NCBI RefSeq assembly: GCF_037042905.1
Contig: NC_087252.1
Span: 2,939,501 to 3,003,500 of the forward strand
Length of the DNA: 64,000 nt
Source: Lytechinus pictus
Lineage: Eukaryota > Echinodermata > Echinoidea > Temnopleuroida > Toxopneustidae
Direction of reading: 5' to 3'
In this document: positions 12,201 through 27,200 of the stretch, piece after piece
Layout of the letters: each line of letters starts with the position of its first letter
Position numbering within the stretch: the stretch's first letter is position 1
Program-made: the position numbers and the translations under genes
The notes under the pieces: model-generated
Told to the model about the DNA's origin: nothing
The model's database searches: none
What the model saw: the letters and a program-made list of their open reading frames with translations, nothing else

Positions 12201-15200
12201 GTATTATTCAGAATCCTGAACAATAAATTGAGGAAAAGGCCTGGCATTTATACCTCGAATTTGTTAATCTGATTTATATTTACATATTTTCATCGATAAC
12301 TTCGGATAATCAAGTCCTGGTTGATGCTTGATCATCTGACTAGCTCCCTGCTTGGAATTGGTTGGATGAGTACTGTGCACCTTGCGCTCTATGAAACGCC
12401 AGAGCTACTGCCTTTCTACCTGTCAACCTACCCTGGTAAATACAACCCCAAGACGAATCCGAACGCAAGTCGACCAGCACCACCTACATGTCATTATATG
12501 CCGTCGCCATAACTTCCATGGGTCAACATATATTTCTCTCAAAATTGAGGGACTTGACTACTATTTACACTAATCGATGGCAGTGCACCAACCAACTCCA
12601 TAATGTCATGTATTTCTTCGAAAGCGAAGGCTGTGAGATATTTCAAGGACTATAAATAAGGTGTTTCATTGGATGGTTGAGGCGTTTTTGCTGGGACTTC
12701 TGCTGTGTTGATATGCTCCAAGCTCCCGGTGTCGTTCTCCATACCCCAGTTGACCTCTGCCTCCTTGGTAGAAACCTTAGGTCTGTTCGTAGATGAAGTG
12801 TTGGTCATGGATGATAGGAAAAGGAAAGGGGAAGAAAATATGTCGGAGTTGGAAAGGAGCCAGTGAGGAACAGGAAGCAAAAGTGCTACTAACTGCCAGA
12901 AAAAAGGATCCCTAATTGAACTATCAATGCAACCATGGCAACGTGAATGGTTGAGCATTTCGTAAGATAGGAAGTGTAAGAAGTAAATATGCATTTATGT
13001 GTGAATAGCATTGAAAACGTCTTCATGAATTAATTCCTTCGATTAAATGATTTTATGAACATGGCATAACCTTTATCAACATGATTGAGAATATCATTAC
13101 ATTTATCATCTACATCTATTTAGTATATAATCACCAATGAGTATTATAATCTGGTAACATAAATTTACTTATCGAAATCCTGACCCTGAATTTTAAATAT
13201 ATTACCTCTCTAAACCTATGACATATTTATTTATTTTATCAAAGTGTTTTGCAATTGATTGCGGCTTTGGAATAATGATAAGGATCTTAATTTCATTTCG
13301 AGTATTTCAAGTCTCCTAAGTCACCTAACGATTCAACAACAATAAATACTAGCTGTGAGAAGCGTTTCTTCGTGTAATTTGAAGACGATTTCACTGATAA
13401 ACTGCTCTCAGTAAAATCGGTTAACATTGGTTAAGTTGCTTCGGACATCAATAACTGACTACGAAGTTTTTGAAAATTACCTTGTCAAGTGAATGAAGTA
13501 ATTGTAAAATTTTCTTGGACCAACCAGGAATTTTGGAATTGAGGTTTCTGAAAAGAGGACTAACCTCGGTAAACATCGCGATTGTCCTCAGACAAGGGCC
13601 TGGTCGTTCACAGAGTTACGGCAGATGTAAAAATCAAACTAAAATTGAAATCGGTTGGAATTAAAATCTCTTGACCAAACCATTATACTGTAGATTGTTC
13701 GAAGAGGAGTTTTATTCCAATTCCTTTTGTAAGCTGAGTCCCACATAATTCTAAATACACTCACGAGAACAATCAAACAGTAGCCCTACTTAAAAACAAA
13801 ATAAGAAAGCTACTCACGCTTGTTTCTCTGTGTTAAACGAACCGTACTGCCAATACCGAAGGAACACGAAGACACCAACGACGACGAGTACGATAAAGAT
13901 AAGTGAAAAGACCACGCTGAGGGCGATGACGAGGGCGTTATTGTCACCGGGGACGATGTCGCCATCTGGGCCAATATGATTAGGACAGGGCAGAGAAATG
14001 GGGACAGAGAAAGGCTAGAATCAACCGAGTGGGGTTATTAAACTGTATGCATGGTATGAGATGGGGACTGTGGGTGCTTGGACGGGGTAAGTTGAACGTT
14101 GATTAGTGCATATTACAATTTCGTCAAAATTTGAAAGTACATTTTAATCTGCAAACAAGTTTAAATCTATTTTTTTAATGGCATGTAATAAAAAACCGTT
14201 TTGTCTGATATGAACCGCTCGGAAATTTCAGTTTATTTTGCTCGATATGAATTGCCATTTTTCTTGCCATTTGCTCTGTCCATACTTTACCTTAAATAAT
14301 GACACATGCTATAATTTACATGTACATCAGATTATTATGTCGCTTGATATCTCCTAACCATTTTAAACATATTTCTGGGCAAAGAACGCGTGTCTTCAAC
14401 TTAATTCTAGTGAGTAAAGGGTAATTCACAAATACAGCTTTAAAGCCCCACCCCCCGTCTCTCATTCTCTTTCCGACATATTACTCTTTCTGTACTACTC
14501 ACAAACACACACACGCACTCACGCACCTCAACATCCTTCACACAAAGGAAACCACACACAAATTTGCAGTTTCACCTTTCTTCTCTCCATATATTTGGAT
14601 TCTGTCACGTTGTATCTGAAGTAGCTTTCTCTCTCTATCCCCCTCTTTCTTTCGTTACCCTCACACAGGCACCCAGAACATACATACACACGCACTCACA
14701 CATCCTCACCAACATAAACTAAAACACATGCGCGCACACACCATCCATAGGCACATAGTTATTGCGCGTCTAAGGTCAAAAGCATTTTACTTCTGGACCA
14801 CTATGCCCAATATAGTCCTACGTGACAAAAAAATGTTTTGAACCGAGGTGGGGTTTCAGCCATTTAATTGGAACGAAATGGAAAAAAATGTGATAAAAAT
14901 ATAGAAGAGGGCATGTTGGGAAGGTAAACTTACCGATGCATGTCGGGGCGGCACTGGACCATATCCCGTCCTGGCATACAGACTGCATGGCTCCACTCAA
15001 CGTAAAACCATCCTGGCAGGCGAAAGATGCTGTAAGGCCATCCTCGCTCAGAGCGATGGAGCCATTTGCAGGGGTGTCCATGCCGCCGCATGTGGATTCT
15101 AGGGCATAGAAATGAAAAAGCAAACAAACAAAAACGTGAAAACGATGACATCAGCATACTACCGAAATATAATTGTAATAAGAAATATTATCAAAAAAAG

Positions 15201-18200
15201 AAAAGAAAGAAATATAGTCACTCTATGTTGGCTAGAGTTTTACTAGTTCTTATATTAATTGTGTTCCCTTTCAATAGTATATCAGAATGAAATTCAGTGC
15301 TAAAACGAAAAAAAGGTTCCCGAGCCATTTTTCTATGCATACAAACGACATTTAAGAGGTATAATTTTATATTCCCATTATTATTGTTTTTTTCCACTAT
15401 TGGTATTATCTTCATCATCACTATGACCCTTTTCTTACTCCCTTTTTACGTTTATTACATATTGCAGAGGTATAGATTGAGTTTGTGGATTGTTCCTAAA
15501 AGCCTAGGACATTGTCAAAAGCTCTTACCTATACATTCATTATCTCCTTCTGATCCGGTCCATACAAGGCTTCCTGCCTCCATGTCATATTCACATCGTT
15601 TGAATGATGAGCCAACCATTAATAAACTTTCATCGCAGGTAAATGTGACCTCAGCGCCTTCAAAATATTTATTCGAATCTGACGAGTACGACTTTGTGCC
15701 ATTGTAAGGTGTAATCAGATACGGGCATGAGTCGACTACGTATAGGAAAGAAAGAGATTATTTTTTTCAAAGATGCTACGAATTAAACAAAAAAATGTAC
15801 ATTAAGCCCATCTCAAGGTGAGGAAGAATTTTCGAATATTGGGAGTGTGAGTTTGGAAGCGCTGAAAGAATTTTGCTTTGTAAGTAGTTTATTTTATCAG
15901 GGAGGCCCTTCCAGCAGTATACTTTATTTTAAAAGAGGTTCTGAAAAACTAACAAAATGAGGAAGATATGCATAAAATATCCATATCACAGTTCCGATGC
16001 AAATACGTTCTAGCTTATGCATTGTATGAAACAACTAAAGATGGATAAGCAACGGGATATCTTGAAGGCAAAATTGAAAATAGCACAATTATTGATTATT
16101 CCATGTATTTTTGCAGGGATCAATTTTCAAATAAATAAAAGAATAGTACATTATATAGACAATAATAAGAGGAATATATATATTATGTATGCCTATGTTT
16201 TAATTATAACTTTGCAAGCGTATATGTTTTTGAATAAGAATTCCTCGCTTCCACTGGAAGCTGGTTCCATAGAACCTCGATGGGAAAGGGAAACCTCATG
16301 TTTTATTCTATAGTAGGCTTACTTTTACGAATGTTTTCCGAGCTGCTCTCAAATTCCTCGTAAGCATCCAATGTAGCCAGGGCTAGTTCCTCATCGTCAT
16401 TTGACACCTCGTAGTCGAACAGACACTGGTAAACGTTGTTACATGGTGGGTAAAGGGTAGGGAGAGCTACGTTCATACGAGGAACGAAGGACGTATTGTG
16501 GTAGTGGGAATGGTCCCTGTTTGACACATATCGGAATAGGGTGTAATCTGCTTCGATCTCCCCTGTTAGAAATTAAAATAGATAATAAGTTTAAAGGGAT
16601 GGTCCGGGCTGAAAGTATTTATAGCTTAATAAATAGAGTAGAATTCACTAAGCAAAATGCCAAAAATTTCATCAAAATCGGATAACAAATAACAAAGTTA
16701 TTAAATTTTAAAGTTTAGCAATATTTGGGGAAAACAGTCGTCATGAATATTCATTAGGTGGGCTGATGATGTCACATCTCCACTTGTTCTTTTGTATTTT
16801 ATTATATGAAATGAGGTTTATTCAATTATTTTCCTTCAAGAAGTAGAAAAATTGGAATGACAACTGATTTAGTGCATTAGATATTTATTGCTGCAACTTA
16901 TTTCATTACAAGGGAGACATATTATTCACACAAGTATGAAATAATGAAAAAATAATGATTTTATGTAATAAGATAAGAAAACGAAAAATGGAGATGTGAC
17001 ATCATCAGCCCACCTAATGAATATTCATGACGACTGTTTTCACAAAATATTGCTAAACTTTAAACTTCAATAACTTTATTATTTGTTATCCGATTTTGAT
17101 GAAATTTTCGGCATTTTGCTCAGTGAATTCTACTCTGTGTATTAAGATTAAATATTTTCAGCCTGGACCATCCCTTTAAGCGTTAGACGTGTTAGATGCT
17201 TACTTAGGGTGGAATACGAGAAGATTATAACTCAACGTTAGATATAAACTCAACGTTAGATTCGCATTCAGCGTTAGATGTAAACTCAACGTTAGATTCG
17301 CACTCAGCGTTAGACGTGCACTCAACGTTATAGATTCTAAGTCAGCGTAAGATATAAACTCAACTTAAGAAACGAACTCAACGTTAATATAACCCCCAGG
17401 CTAGATTTGAAAGCAGCGTTAGATAAACTCTCAGCGTTAGACTAGAATTATTATTCAGCTAGAGAGAAGTGTAGGCCTATGCTTAAAAACTGTGAAAAAG
17501 GTATTTTCCGTCCCATTCGCCCCTTCTTAATGGGTCCATTTTTTTTAGCATGGGCGGAACCCAGTTTTCGGAATGGGGGGGGGGGGGGGGTAAAAATGTG
17601 TTATTGTTGTTGCTGTTGTTGACAAGCATAGAATGATAAATAAAGTTGGCCATCTTTGCTATCTACAAATGTGTCTCCCCCATAATTTTAGGAACAAAAT
17701 CTTTCCCAATTCAAAACATAAAAGTGTGTGATAAAAAAGGGAGCTTCCGTCACTACCCAGTGCCCAGGGAGGGGGTAATATTCGTGTACATAGTGGCAAG
17801 AATGGGGGGGGGGGCTCTTTGGGCACCCCGACGCCCCCTTCACCGAGACTAGGATAAGGGCCTGTACATTATGTTTAAGTTCCCATGATAATATTATAAA
17901 CAAGAAACACCTGCGAGAAGGTAATGTCATCATGGTTTTTCTTACATGATTGGCCAAATTGGAAGATCTCTTCATCTGTCGGATCCTCAAGTGGGGTGTT
18001 ACTATTTCTTGCCTCCAAGTCGTTGCTGGGGTCACCATCCATGTTGCCTAGCAACCCAGACAAATGATCGCTCTGGTAAAAATATATATACAAATGGTTT
18101 TAGATACACTCTAAAAAACGAAGTGCTAATTCAGCTCTTAAAGAGCGTGTATAGTGACTGCACTTCGGAGTGCTGATTTTCTAGTTCAAATTTGAACGAG

Positions 18201-21200
18201 AAAATCAGCACTCCGAAGTGCAGTCACTATACACGCTCCTTAAGAGCTAAATTAGCACTCCAGTTTTTAGAGTGTAGAAGTGACATCCAAATTTATTTTG
18301 TAAAAATGACAATGATGATGATAAATGGCAATAGTTATGATGATAATACGACTATTACTTCTACTCCTTTCCTATTACAAATGGTAATAGTGATAATAAT
18401 AATCATAATGATAATAATCGTAATTCTTATAATGATAATAATATGAAATGATAATGATATCATCAATAACACTAAGTATAATCACTAGTAATTAGATGAC
18501 GATAACAAATATTAAAATTATTCTAAAAATTATATGATTATTAGTGCTGATAATTGTACGAATTTCAAGAGTGCTCAATTAACTTCAAATGTGGTGTAAA
18601 ATTGAACACTTTGTGTTCGAGATTTCTAACACGATTGACTATCCAAAGTTAAATATTAGATGAAATGCTAGTTCATAATACCGAACAAAAATGTTAAAAG
18701 CTACTGAAATAGTTGAATCTAATTGGTTGAGAGCAAGTTTGCCAAAACTTTCCCTGACATAAAGAAGATAGCATGTCAGAGCCAAACCAACATAACCGAC
18801 TCAAAAACGACCAATTGTATGTCTTTAGTAATAACGTAATGCCTTTGGTAGGTCTCGAGTCGGATTCACGGGTGTAGCTGTGGTGAAAAGAAGCATATCT
18901 TACATCTATTGTCGACGGCAGGATTGGTTGTACAGCAAGCATTCCGTTGTGGTAGTTGACTGCAACGCCGATACCGGTTTCTTTGAACATGACGACGACA
19001 CCGTGGATCTCGACATCGAGTTTAAATTCTGTGACGCCCACGGCACAGCCTGGAAAAAAAAATCGTTGAAGTTTGTAAGGTTGTAAATATCACAACTATT
19101 CTACATCGTTATATCTGGTGTGTATGGATGTTTCACATTTTTTTTAAATTTCTCAAGACTATCTCAATTTTTATTTGCTTTTTAATTAAGCTGAATTGTT
19201 ATTAAAGACCTGAGGCAATATGTAACATCAGATTCTTAAGAGGTTTCAAAATCTGATGACAAAAAAGGAACGAAAAAATCAAAATAAGAGAAAGAGAAAA
19301 TAACTAACATTTAGTCTCTGCCGGGCTTTATCCTCAGCAATGCTTTCCAATTCTCTAAATTTAAGTAAAATTGCATGCGTCATCTTTTCATAGAGAGCAG
19401 GGGCTTCCAATCATTTAAACATGACAAAGCACTATTATTCGATTGGAAATATATTCGTTTATTAGCTGTATCAATCCTTACAAAACTATCAAATCAGGGC
19501 CGGATCTAAAATTCAAAAGGCTGGGATGTCAAAAAATGCATATCATTTGAATTTAGTGGAAATTATATTTTACTATTTATCCGACACTGTGGCTCAGTGG
19601 TTGAGCGACCACCTCTTTAACAGGAAATCGCTCAAATCCGGGATGAGACCTAGCAACCCGTGAAAAATGAGACCTTCTTCCTTTTTGTCAGCCTCTCGTT
19701 TTAGAAGAGTTTTATGTTTTGCTCGACAGAAAAAAAAAACGATCACAGGAGCTAAAGTGGCAACATTGGGTAAATAAGTATTATTATCACCATTTACCTC
19801 AATTAGGCTACGTCATAATGTGATTTCGAATTAAAGGGATACTCTGGGCTGAAAATTTTTATTTCTAAATAGAGTAAAATTCACAAAGCAAAATGATGAA
19901 AATTTCATCAAAATCAGATAACAAAAAAAGATATTTAATTTCAAAGTTTAGCAATATTTTGAGAAATCAGCAATATACACGTCATCATGAATATTCATTA
20001 GGTGGGCTGATGATGTCACATCCCCACTTTTCTTTTTCTTATGTTATTACAAGAAATCATAATTGTTTCATTTTTTCATAGATGTGTATATGATTTGTCT
20101 CCATTATAATGTAATAAGTTTCAGCAACAAATAACTAATGCACTTAATCAGTTGTTAATCCAATTGTTTTAGTTCTTGGTAGAACATTTTTGAACAAACC
20201 TAATTTCATATATAATAAAATACAAAATAACAATTGGGGATATGACATCATCAGTTTGCTCATTGAATATTCATGAAGACATGCCTAGAACTGTTTTAGC
20301 GGAATAATGCAAATCTTTAAAATTCAATAACTTTGTTATTTGTTATCCGATTTTGATAAAATTTTCTGCATTTTGCTCTGTAAATTTTACTCTATTTATT
20401 AAGATATGAATATCTTGAGCCTGGAGTATCCCTTTAATAACCGCCGTACAAGAAACGAGTTTGTTTTCCACTAACCTTGTAAATCTGTGAAGGTCTGCTG
20501 TGAAAAGTAAACTGACTGCCATTCTGCATTGTCTTCCGTGCCCCTTCTGTAAACGTCCATACCGCTGCTGGCGCTAGCATCCACAAAGATGGCATCCGAA
20601 CCGCTATCCTGCATGGCGACCGAAGATAGTTGAGTCACATCAACTTCCCTACCTAGTGGTTTCAAGTAATTGAAAATTGTTTGTTTGTATTTTTCCCCAT
20701 ATAGAAAGACAAAATATACATGTTAAATATCAAACATTGGTGATGTGACAGATAATCTATTTCAGGGGCAAAAAACTCAATTCACTTCAATTCAATACAA
20801 AGAAGAAATACAAAGAAACATTGAATGTGAGTTGATGCGAAATCAATCGCGTGGCTTTGCACGAAGGTAATAACAAAACTTGTAAGGCTGAATAGTCTAA
20901 AAAATAATAAGCAAAACATTGATAATAATATTAATAAAACATAAAATTTCCTACCAGTAATAAATTAAACGTAGGAAAAAAGAAAGAAAGAAAAACACAC
21001 AGTTATAGTACACTAAACACGATTTGAAGGGGGTGGGGTTAAATATGGCACAAGTCATACATTGACATCAACTGTTAAAGTTAATAATAATTTACGAGAA
21101 CATTTTTATACTGTTTTCTATAGGAAAATGTATATTGTGAATTAGTTATTATTAGTGGCATGGCACCAGTGCTAGTGTTCTCCATGGGGCATTTTTTTTG

Positions 21201-24200
21201 TTTGAAATTATGAAGTTAATGTAGGCCTATATTGTTGTTTTATGTAATTTTGCTAATTCTAGAGTAAGGTGGACCAATATCCTTTTTTGTCTCCTAAGGC
21301 CAAAGTGTCATAATAAACTAAGAAAGTACAAACAAATAATCATCTAATCTTTAAAACATATAAAAGAATGTGCAATATCAATTTCAAGAAAGAGATATAA
21401 AATCATCTTTACCGTTTATATCCAGTGTCTTTATCTGTCGCCCCTGGAGCTCGAAGTCAAATAGACCTGTCTTAGTCCCACTCATAGCATAACGAAGTAG
21501 GGTGTACTCCCCGAGCCCGTTGAATGTGAAGTTAGTCCTATCCATTGTGATATAATGAGGATCACCAAACGACAATGCTGCAATAATAATGATGATAGGA
21601 GAGTGACCATGTAAACATAAGTATGCATTGGTAAAAACAAATGAGATGGGGTAGCAGAAAAGAAGAAAGATAAAAACAATAAGGGGGAAAATACTGAATG
21701 GCAAGTAAATATTGAGGAGGATAAGCAGATGAGGATGACGAAGAAGAAGGACAATGACAAGGGGTCAAAGTAAAATAACAGTCAGAAAAAATCTTAGAAA
21801 AGAAAATCAACAAAGAACAAGGAAACGAGAAGGAAATAGATGAAATAAGTTAAAGATGAAAAAAAAGTAGGATGAGAAGGAACACTAGAGAAGTAGAAGA
21901 AGAAGACGGAGAAGAAAGCCAAAGAAAGTTCTTTTCAATGTAATTTAACGATTTTATAATGAAGAAAGTTAAGAGAGTAATTAACACGATTAATGAGGCT
22001 TACAATTTTTCATGTTTTATCGACGTCCAAGGCCCAGCTTAAAGAATGCTACAATTGTTTGAGGTAAGTTACAACTATGAACGGGTGGTCTCAGAACCTG
22101 AAATGCATCGGTCAAAGTATTGCAAACAATTACGAACAGGATTAAAGAGAAATATTTACCTATAGTTGGTGGTTCGTAAGCAACACAATCAGTGGTTGGT
22201 CTGACTTTAGTGTATTCGAAGCATTCCTTCTCGCTAGCCCATCCACAACAAAAGTGCATGGCAATGACGTCGTTGGACCAATGGGAAAGTTCTGGAACTA
22301 GATATCTCTGCCTGTAGGGACTTGCTCCTCGAATATGTGATCGGCCTGCCATACCTGCGTACCTCGTGTCACCAGAGTGCATCAGGAGGTTGTTTTCATC
22401 ATAGCAACATTTGGTACCGGACATAGTAATACGACTACAAATAAAAGAGGAAAGAAAAACACTTGCACGAACAAATCGCAGCAGATATTTCTTATTCTGG
22501 GCCTGTAACACAAAGTTTAGCGATTAATTGCTAATTTGAAAGAACAATCCTAATTAGCCTAGTCAGTTTACAGAGCGAAATGCGCAACGATGATCTTGAT
22601 AAGCCATTTCATTAAGTTATCAATCGCTTACTTTTGTGTTACGGGGTCCTGATGATGAGTAATATGTTGCAGTTGCGTATGTACGAGGGGCATGTGTCGC
22701 TAGCTACCAATCTCAGGATGACGCAAAAATAGTAAAGGCTTAGGGGGATCTTTGCTGCGTCATATTCCGGACAGGCGCATGTTTAGCTACATAGCCGGTA
22801 CCAATGTACAACAGGGGTTTTGGTAACAGAAGCTACATAGGGTTTTAAGAATACATATTTTGTATTTCATATTTCGTCACTAATTTAACCAGCTACATCA
22901 AGACCAGCACCGCCACCACCTATGACTGGAGTAACACCACCAATGGCTACAACAATCACGAATAACTAGTAACTACTTGCTAACACTATACGAAGTGTGA
23001 ATAATGACGAATTCAAGGTAAAGAGTAAGCGAAATTCAAGGACCTGTCTATACTGACCGTTAAACATTACGTCCTAGAACATTTAGGAAAGTATTTGACA
23101 TTTGGCAGTTCTCCAACTTTTTTTATACCATCTAGAGAGATAGCTGGCCGTTTTCTGTCATTTGCTACGATCAGATGAAAATATGGCTGTCTAACAACGT
23201 TTGAGGATAAAACAATGTTTGTCTGATGTAGTTTCGTGAGACAGTAATAAATGTATATGACAGAGTCTTGTTGTGAAGTGGAGGGGACAAACGAGAAGAC
23301 GCCCCCCACCCAGAAAAAAGAGTGAAATATAAAATAATCAATGTGGATTTGGCGCTTTAGAAATACTATATATTGTTATTATTATACAATGACGAGAAGG
23401 AAAATGGAGAGAAACAATAAATAATAAAACAAAATCAAAAGAAAAACAACTACGATAGAGCGATCGAGAAAGCCAACAAACCTTGCATAAGCGCTGAGAA
23501 CGCAATATATGGCTCCTTCATTTTCCGCACAATTTGCATCCGTGCTCAGAGTATTGCAGGAGGGGTCGGTGACGAAGGTCCCTACATCTTGTGTTGCCTG
23601 TTCTAAGGTGCACGGACAAGCCGGAAGGTTCTGAAATAGGAAAGTATGAAATGTCATTATCATTATTACGTTTGGAGTCACCCGTGCCAGGGAGGCGAAA
23701 AACGTACTGAATCACTAATGACCCGCAGGTTGACCCCTACTCTTATACGAATGGTGCAGTGGGTTCTTAACGCACAAAGGAGGTGACTCTGTTCGGAACT
23801 AGGCCCACATTTAACGTCGTATCCCAGGGACGGGGTGTTTTTCACTGTAACATAGTTTGCATCTATGAAACAGGGGAGGGGCATGTTTACACACAACGAA
23901 GGCTTCATTTATCGGTTCCATGATAATTGCTCCGCCGACAGTTGCTCCGTCGACACTTGCTCCGCCGATAATTGCTCCGTCGACACTTGCTCCGCCGAAA
24001 TTTGCTCCGCCGATATTTGCTCCGTCGACATCTGCTCCGCCGAAAATTGCTCCGCCGACAATTGCTCCGCCGACATCTGCTCCGATTATACGACAATTGC
24101 TCCGCGACAATTGCTCTGCCGATAATTGCTCCGCCGACATCTGCTCCGCCGAAAATGGCTCCGCCGTAAATTGCTCAGATAATGCGACAATTATTAATTT

Positions 24201-27200
24201 ATTTTTTTATTCGTACTTTCATACGCATAACAATTGTAGCACAGGCTGAAGGCGTCAATTTACAAATTTGTAATATAATTATTACAAAGTAAACTTAAAC
24301 TATGCTTGCATGATATATTATATGACATACACAGGGGCCGCGGAACGGTTTTCAAAGTGGGGGGCTGAGTCAGAAGTGGGGGGCTGACCATGCTAAAAAT
24401 CACAATCATATGGTCATTCTTACGTTTTTGTACACGGTTTTTGAAAAAAGTGGGGGCCTAAAGCCCCCAGCCCCCCGGTTCCACGGCCCCTGATACATGC
24501 ATATAGAAAGAAATAGTAAAAAGGGGTAAGCACAAATGAGGGATATATATTCGTAATACTTATTCATGGTGGGGGGGAGCATTTGTGTAAGTTTTATTAC
24601 GTGCCTGGTGATTAAAATGAAAAAAATACGCGTTTTCATGTACTTATTATAACAGTACAAAAAAATTAGATATACCCCATTCTTAGCGTCAAAATCGCTC
24701 AGACTGGCGAAATATGCTCCGAAGTGGAGACATTTGCTCCAGGTGAAATTCAACGGTACCCCACCTTAATTGTCGAAAGCCTGTACTGTAGTCACCCAAA
24801 ATGTTTACTCTCGGCAAATTTTGTCCCACACAAACATGACCAAGACATTCAGTAAGTAAAAATTAATATTCAAGAAAATACCAACTTGTGAAAGGCTACA
24901 TGTCGTGTCACCTTCTCGGCACACCCCTCCACTCTGGTTTACATATCCTCTCGTATACACAGTGCTCTCAGTCTGGTCTCCACATCCACATTATGTCATA
25001 AACACCGTAGGTTTTTAGATTATGATAATACCGTATATAATAGTCAGTTGCTTTTTTGTTTTATGTTGATCATGATTGTTTTCTTCACTGATAGAAAAAG
25101 GATAATTAAATTTAAAAAAATAATCAAAAAATAAAATCTATATGGTCCGCCAATAGTCGAATTATATTCATTATGATGTTATAATGTAAGTAACAGTTTG
25201 TTGTTGATGGGGGATATAATTTTACACGTAGTTTCAAAAAATAAAACAAATCAAACAAGATTTTCTTCTATAAATGATATACCTTCATCTGTATATGGCC
25301 GCCTGTGTTTTTCCAAGAATGAACTTTATGAGAAGAAAACGTGTGTTCATGTACTTATTATCATTATCATTGTACCACCATTATCAGCATCATTATCATC
25401 ATCAGCATCTTCATCATCACCACCATTATCATTGTCGTCGTTTTGCTTATGCGGAAATCAAACAAAAATGATTGTGAAAAAGGTTATGGAGGGAAAGAGA
25501 GAGAGAGAGAGGGGGATTGAGTGAGAGCTTGAGGAAAAAAGGAGGTGTATGGCTTATTATTTCTGAATATCGCGATTTCTGATTATTCATGGGATTAAAA
25601 TAGAAGGATAAACTTAACAAGTTCTTGTCATACTTTTTTTTTTATATTTGATTTACTGATCAGAACATGAGATAAGAAAAATAATGAAAAATGTACGCTC
25701 TCGACAGTTTTATTAACGTTTTCCAACCAAAACTACACTTTAATGACTCCAAACACCTTCATTTTCACACACTCGGAACTATGGACACGGTACACATAGG
25801 CGGATCCAGCTTTTGGCGAAAGGGGGAGGGGCGTACTGCCGAGCGGCGCACATATTTTTGCACTTTACCGGCGCCATAAAAGAAAATGTTGAAAAAGGGG
25901 TAAAGTCTGACCCTGTCAAATGCTCTTTTCAAAATGTAGGATTTCCAGTCATGCCATTTTGCATGACCACACGCATATAATATTTCCGGGGAGGGGGGGG
26001 GGGGGGGCAAGACTCGAACATATTTTTGAAAGAAAAACGATGGAGTAAACGGACCGAGCTGCTCAATGGGGCGATTATTTTTTTTTACAAGTGTGATAAA
26101 AGTATTTGGTGCACATCTCACATATGCACATTTTTCATAGTTTTCATGAAATGTTAAGGAAAAAAAAGTGTTTTCACAACAGCTGATCGGGAATTCCCCC
26201 CCCCCCCTTCCCCCCTTGCTGCGTACGACCATTCCCTGAAGTCCACTTAAACATATCTCATTATAACAGAAAATATACATCAATTTAAACATATAATCTT
26301 TCTAAAACATATATAGAGAGAGATTGAAAAACTTATTAAAGAAAGAAACAAGCAAAAAGTAACACAAATTATGCATGTTATGTGCGATTTCAAAATCTCG
26401 TGTACTAACCCTTTTATTGCGATGAGGCCAATACTTTTGTATATTAATTGAGGTACAAGTTTTTTTTTACTATATACAATGATACTACATCATGAATCAT
26501 TTAGAATACATCACCAATCCAGGTTTATATATTATCATTCAATTTTCATGTACATGATGTATAGGCCTATATACAGAATTTGGTATTGATATATATATTG
26601 TGATGCTTTTCACTAAATCTAATGCAATTTGCAATGATGAGTAATTTTTATCTAATTACTTTGACGAAACTGGATATAATGCGTATGACCTGAATTCAGA
26701 AAGAGATCCTTCAAGACATGCAGAGCTTTGGAAATAGTTCTCCAGTTTTACAGGTATCGTTATCTTTGTTTTTAACTTCTTCCTGAGTGATCAGATGAAT
26801 AATATTTAACTTAATGGAAGATGAAAATAAATCAAATTTTGTGGCGTAAACATTTAAACGTTAAAACAAAGATATTGACAAACTGTATTTATACATTCAA
26901 AATGATATTAAGTGGTTTAAGGTCTAACGAATATACGTCTGGTTGCGTAATTATACACTCCCGGTATTAGCAACAGGTTTTAGCAAAGTTATGAACTAAA
27001 ATATCGAATCATCTTCATAATATTAGTACTCCTTTTCTGCGATGTAATTTGATACTCATCAACTGAGATTAATATTTCAGAATTACTTGTGATATGCAAA
27101 TAATTGTCTATACAAAGGAGAGTCTCATGATGGTGCGACACTAGGAAAGGAAAATATATGAGAGAATCGGGGTTCGAGGTTAGCAACCAAATATACCCAG

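Larger units (their letters stand above)
4447..12649. other. 8.2-kb stretch between cassette A stop and cassette B
   Basis: No exon recognised. Contains a solo repeat end (4776-4811), an inverted-repeat element (6857-7039), a 17-bp-type tandem array (8075-8400), a duplicated block (9710-9830) and a small hairpin at about 9984-10018. The isoform A 3' UTR should lie just below 12650; a less AT-rich stretch at about 12310-12520 fits, but no clear poly(A) signal was identified. Confidence 0.5.
19050..20475. other. Intron between exons 13 and 14
   Basis: Holds a tRNA-like segment (19579-19650) and the second TTAA element (19831-20437). Nothing else recognised. Confidence 0.5.

Noticed and set aside
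12783..12994. Extending exon 20A upstream along its open frame
   Set aside because: The acceptor at 12783-12784 and phase fit exon 19A exactly; the upstream part contains the pyrimidine tract.
22017..22511. Reading the whole 164-codon minus-strand frame as one gene
   Set aside because: Only 22160-22434 is exon; the rest is intron and the edge of an inverted-repeat element.
25765..26292. Minus-strand frame of 175 codons, the longest outside repeats and exons
   Set aside because: No recognisable domain, includes translated G and C runs, and matches a worn transposon-like segment.
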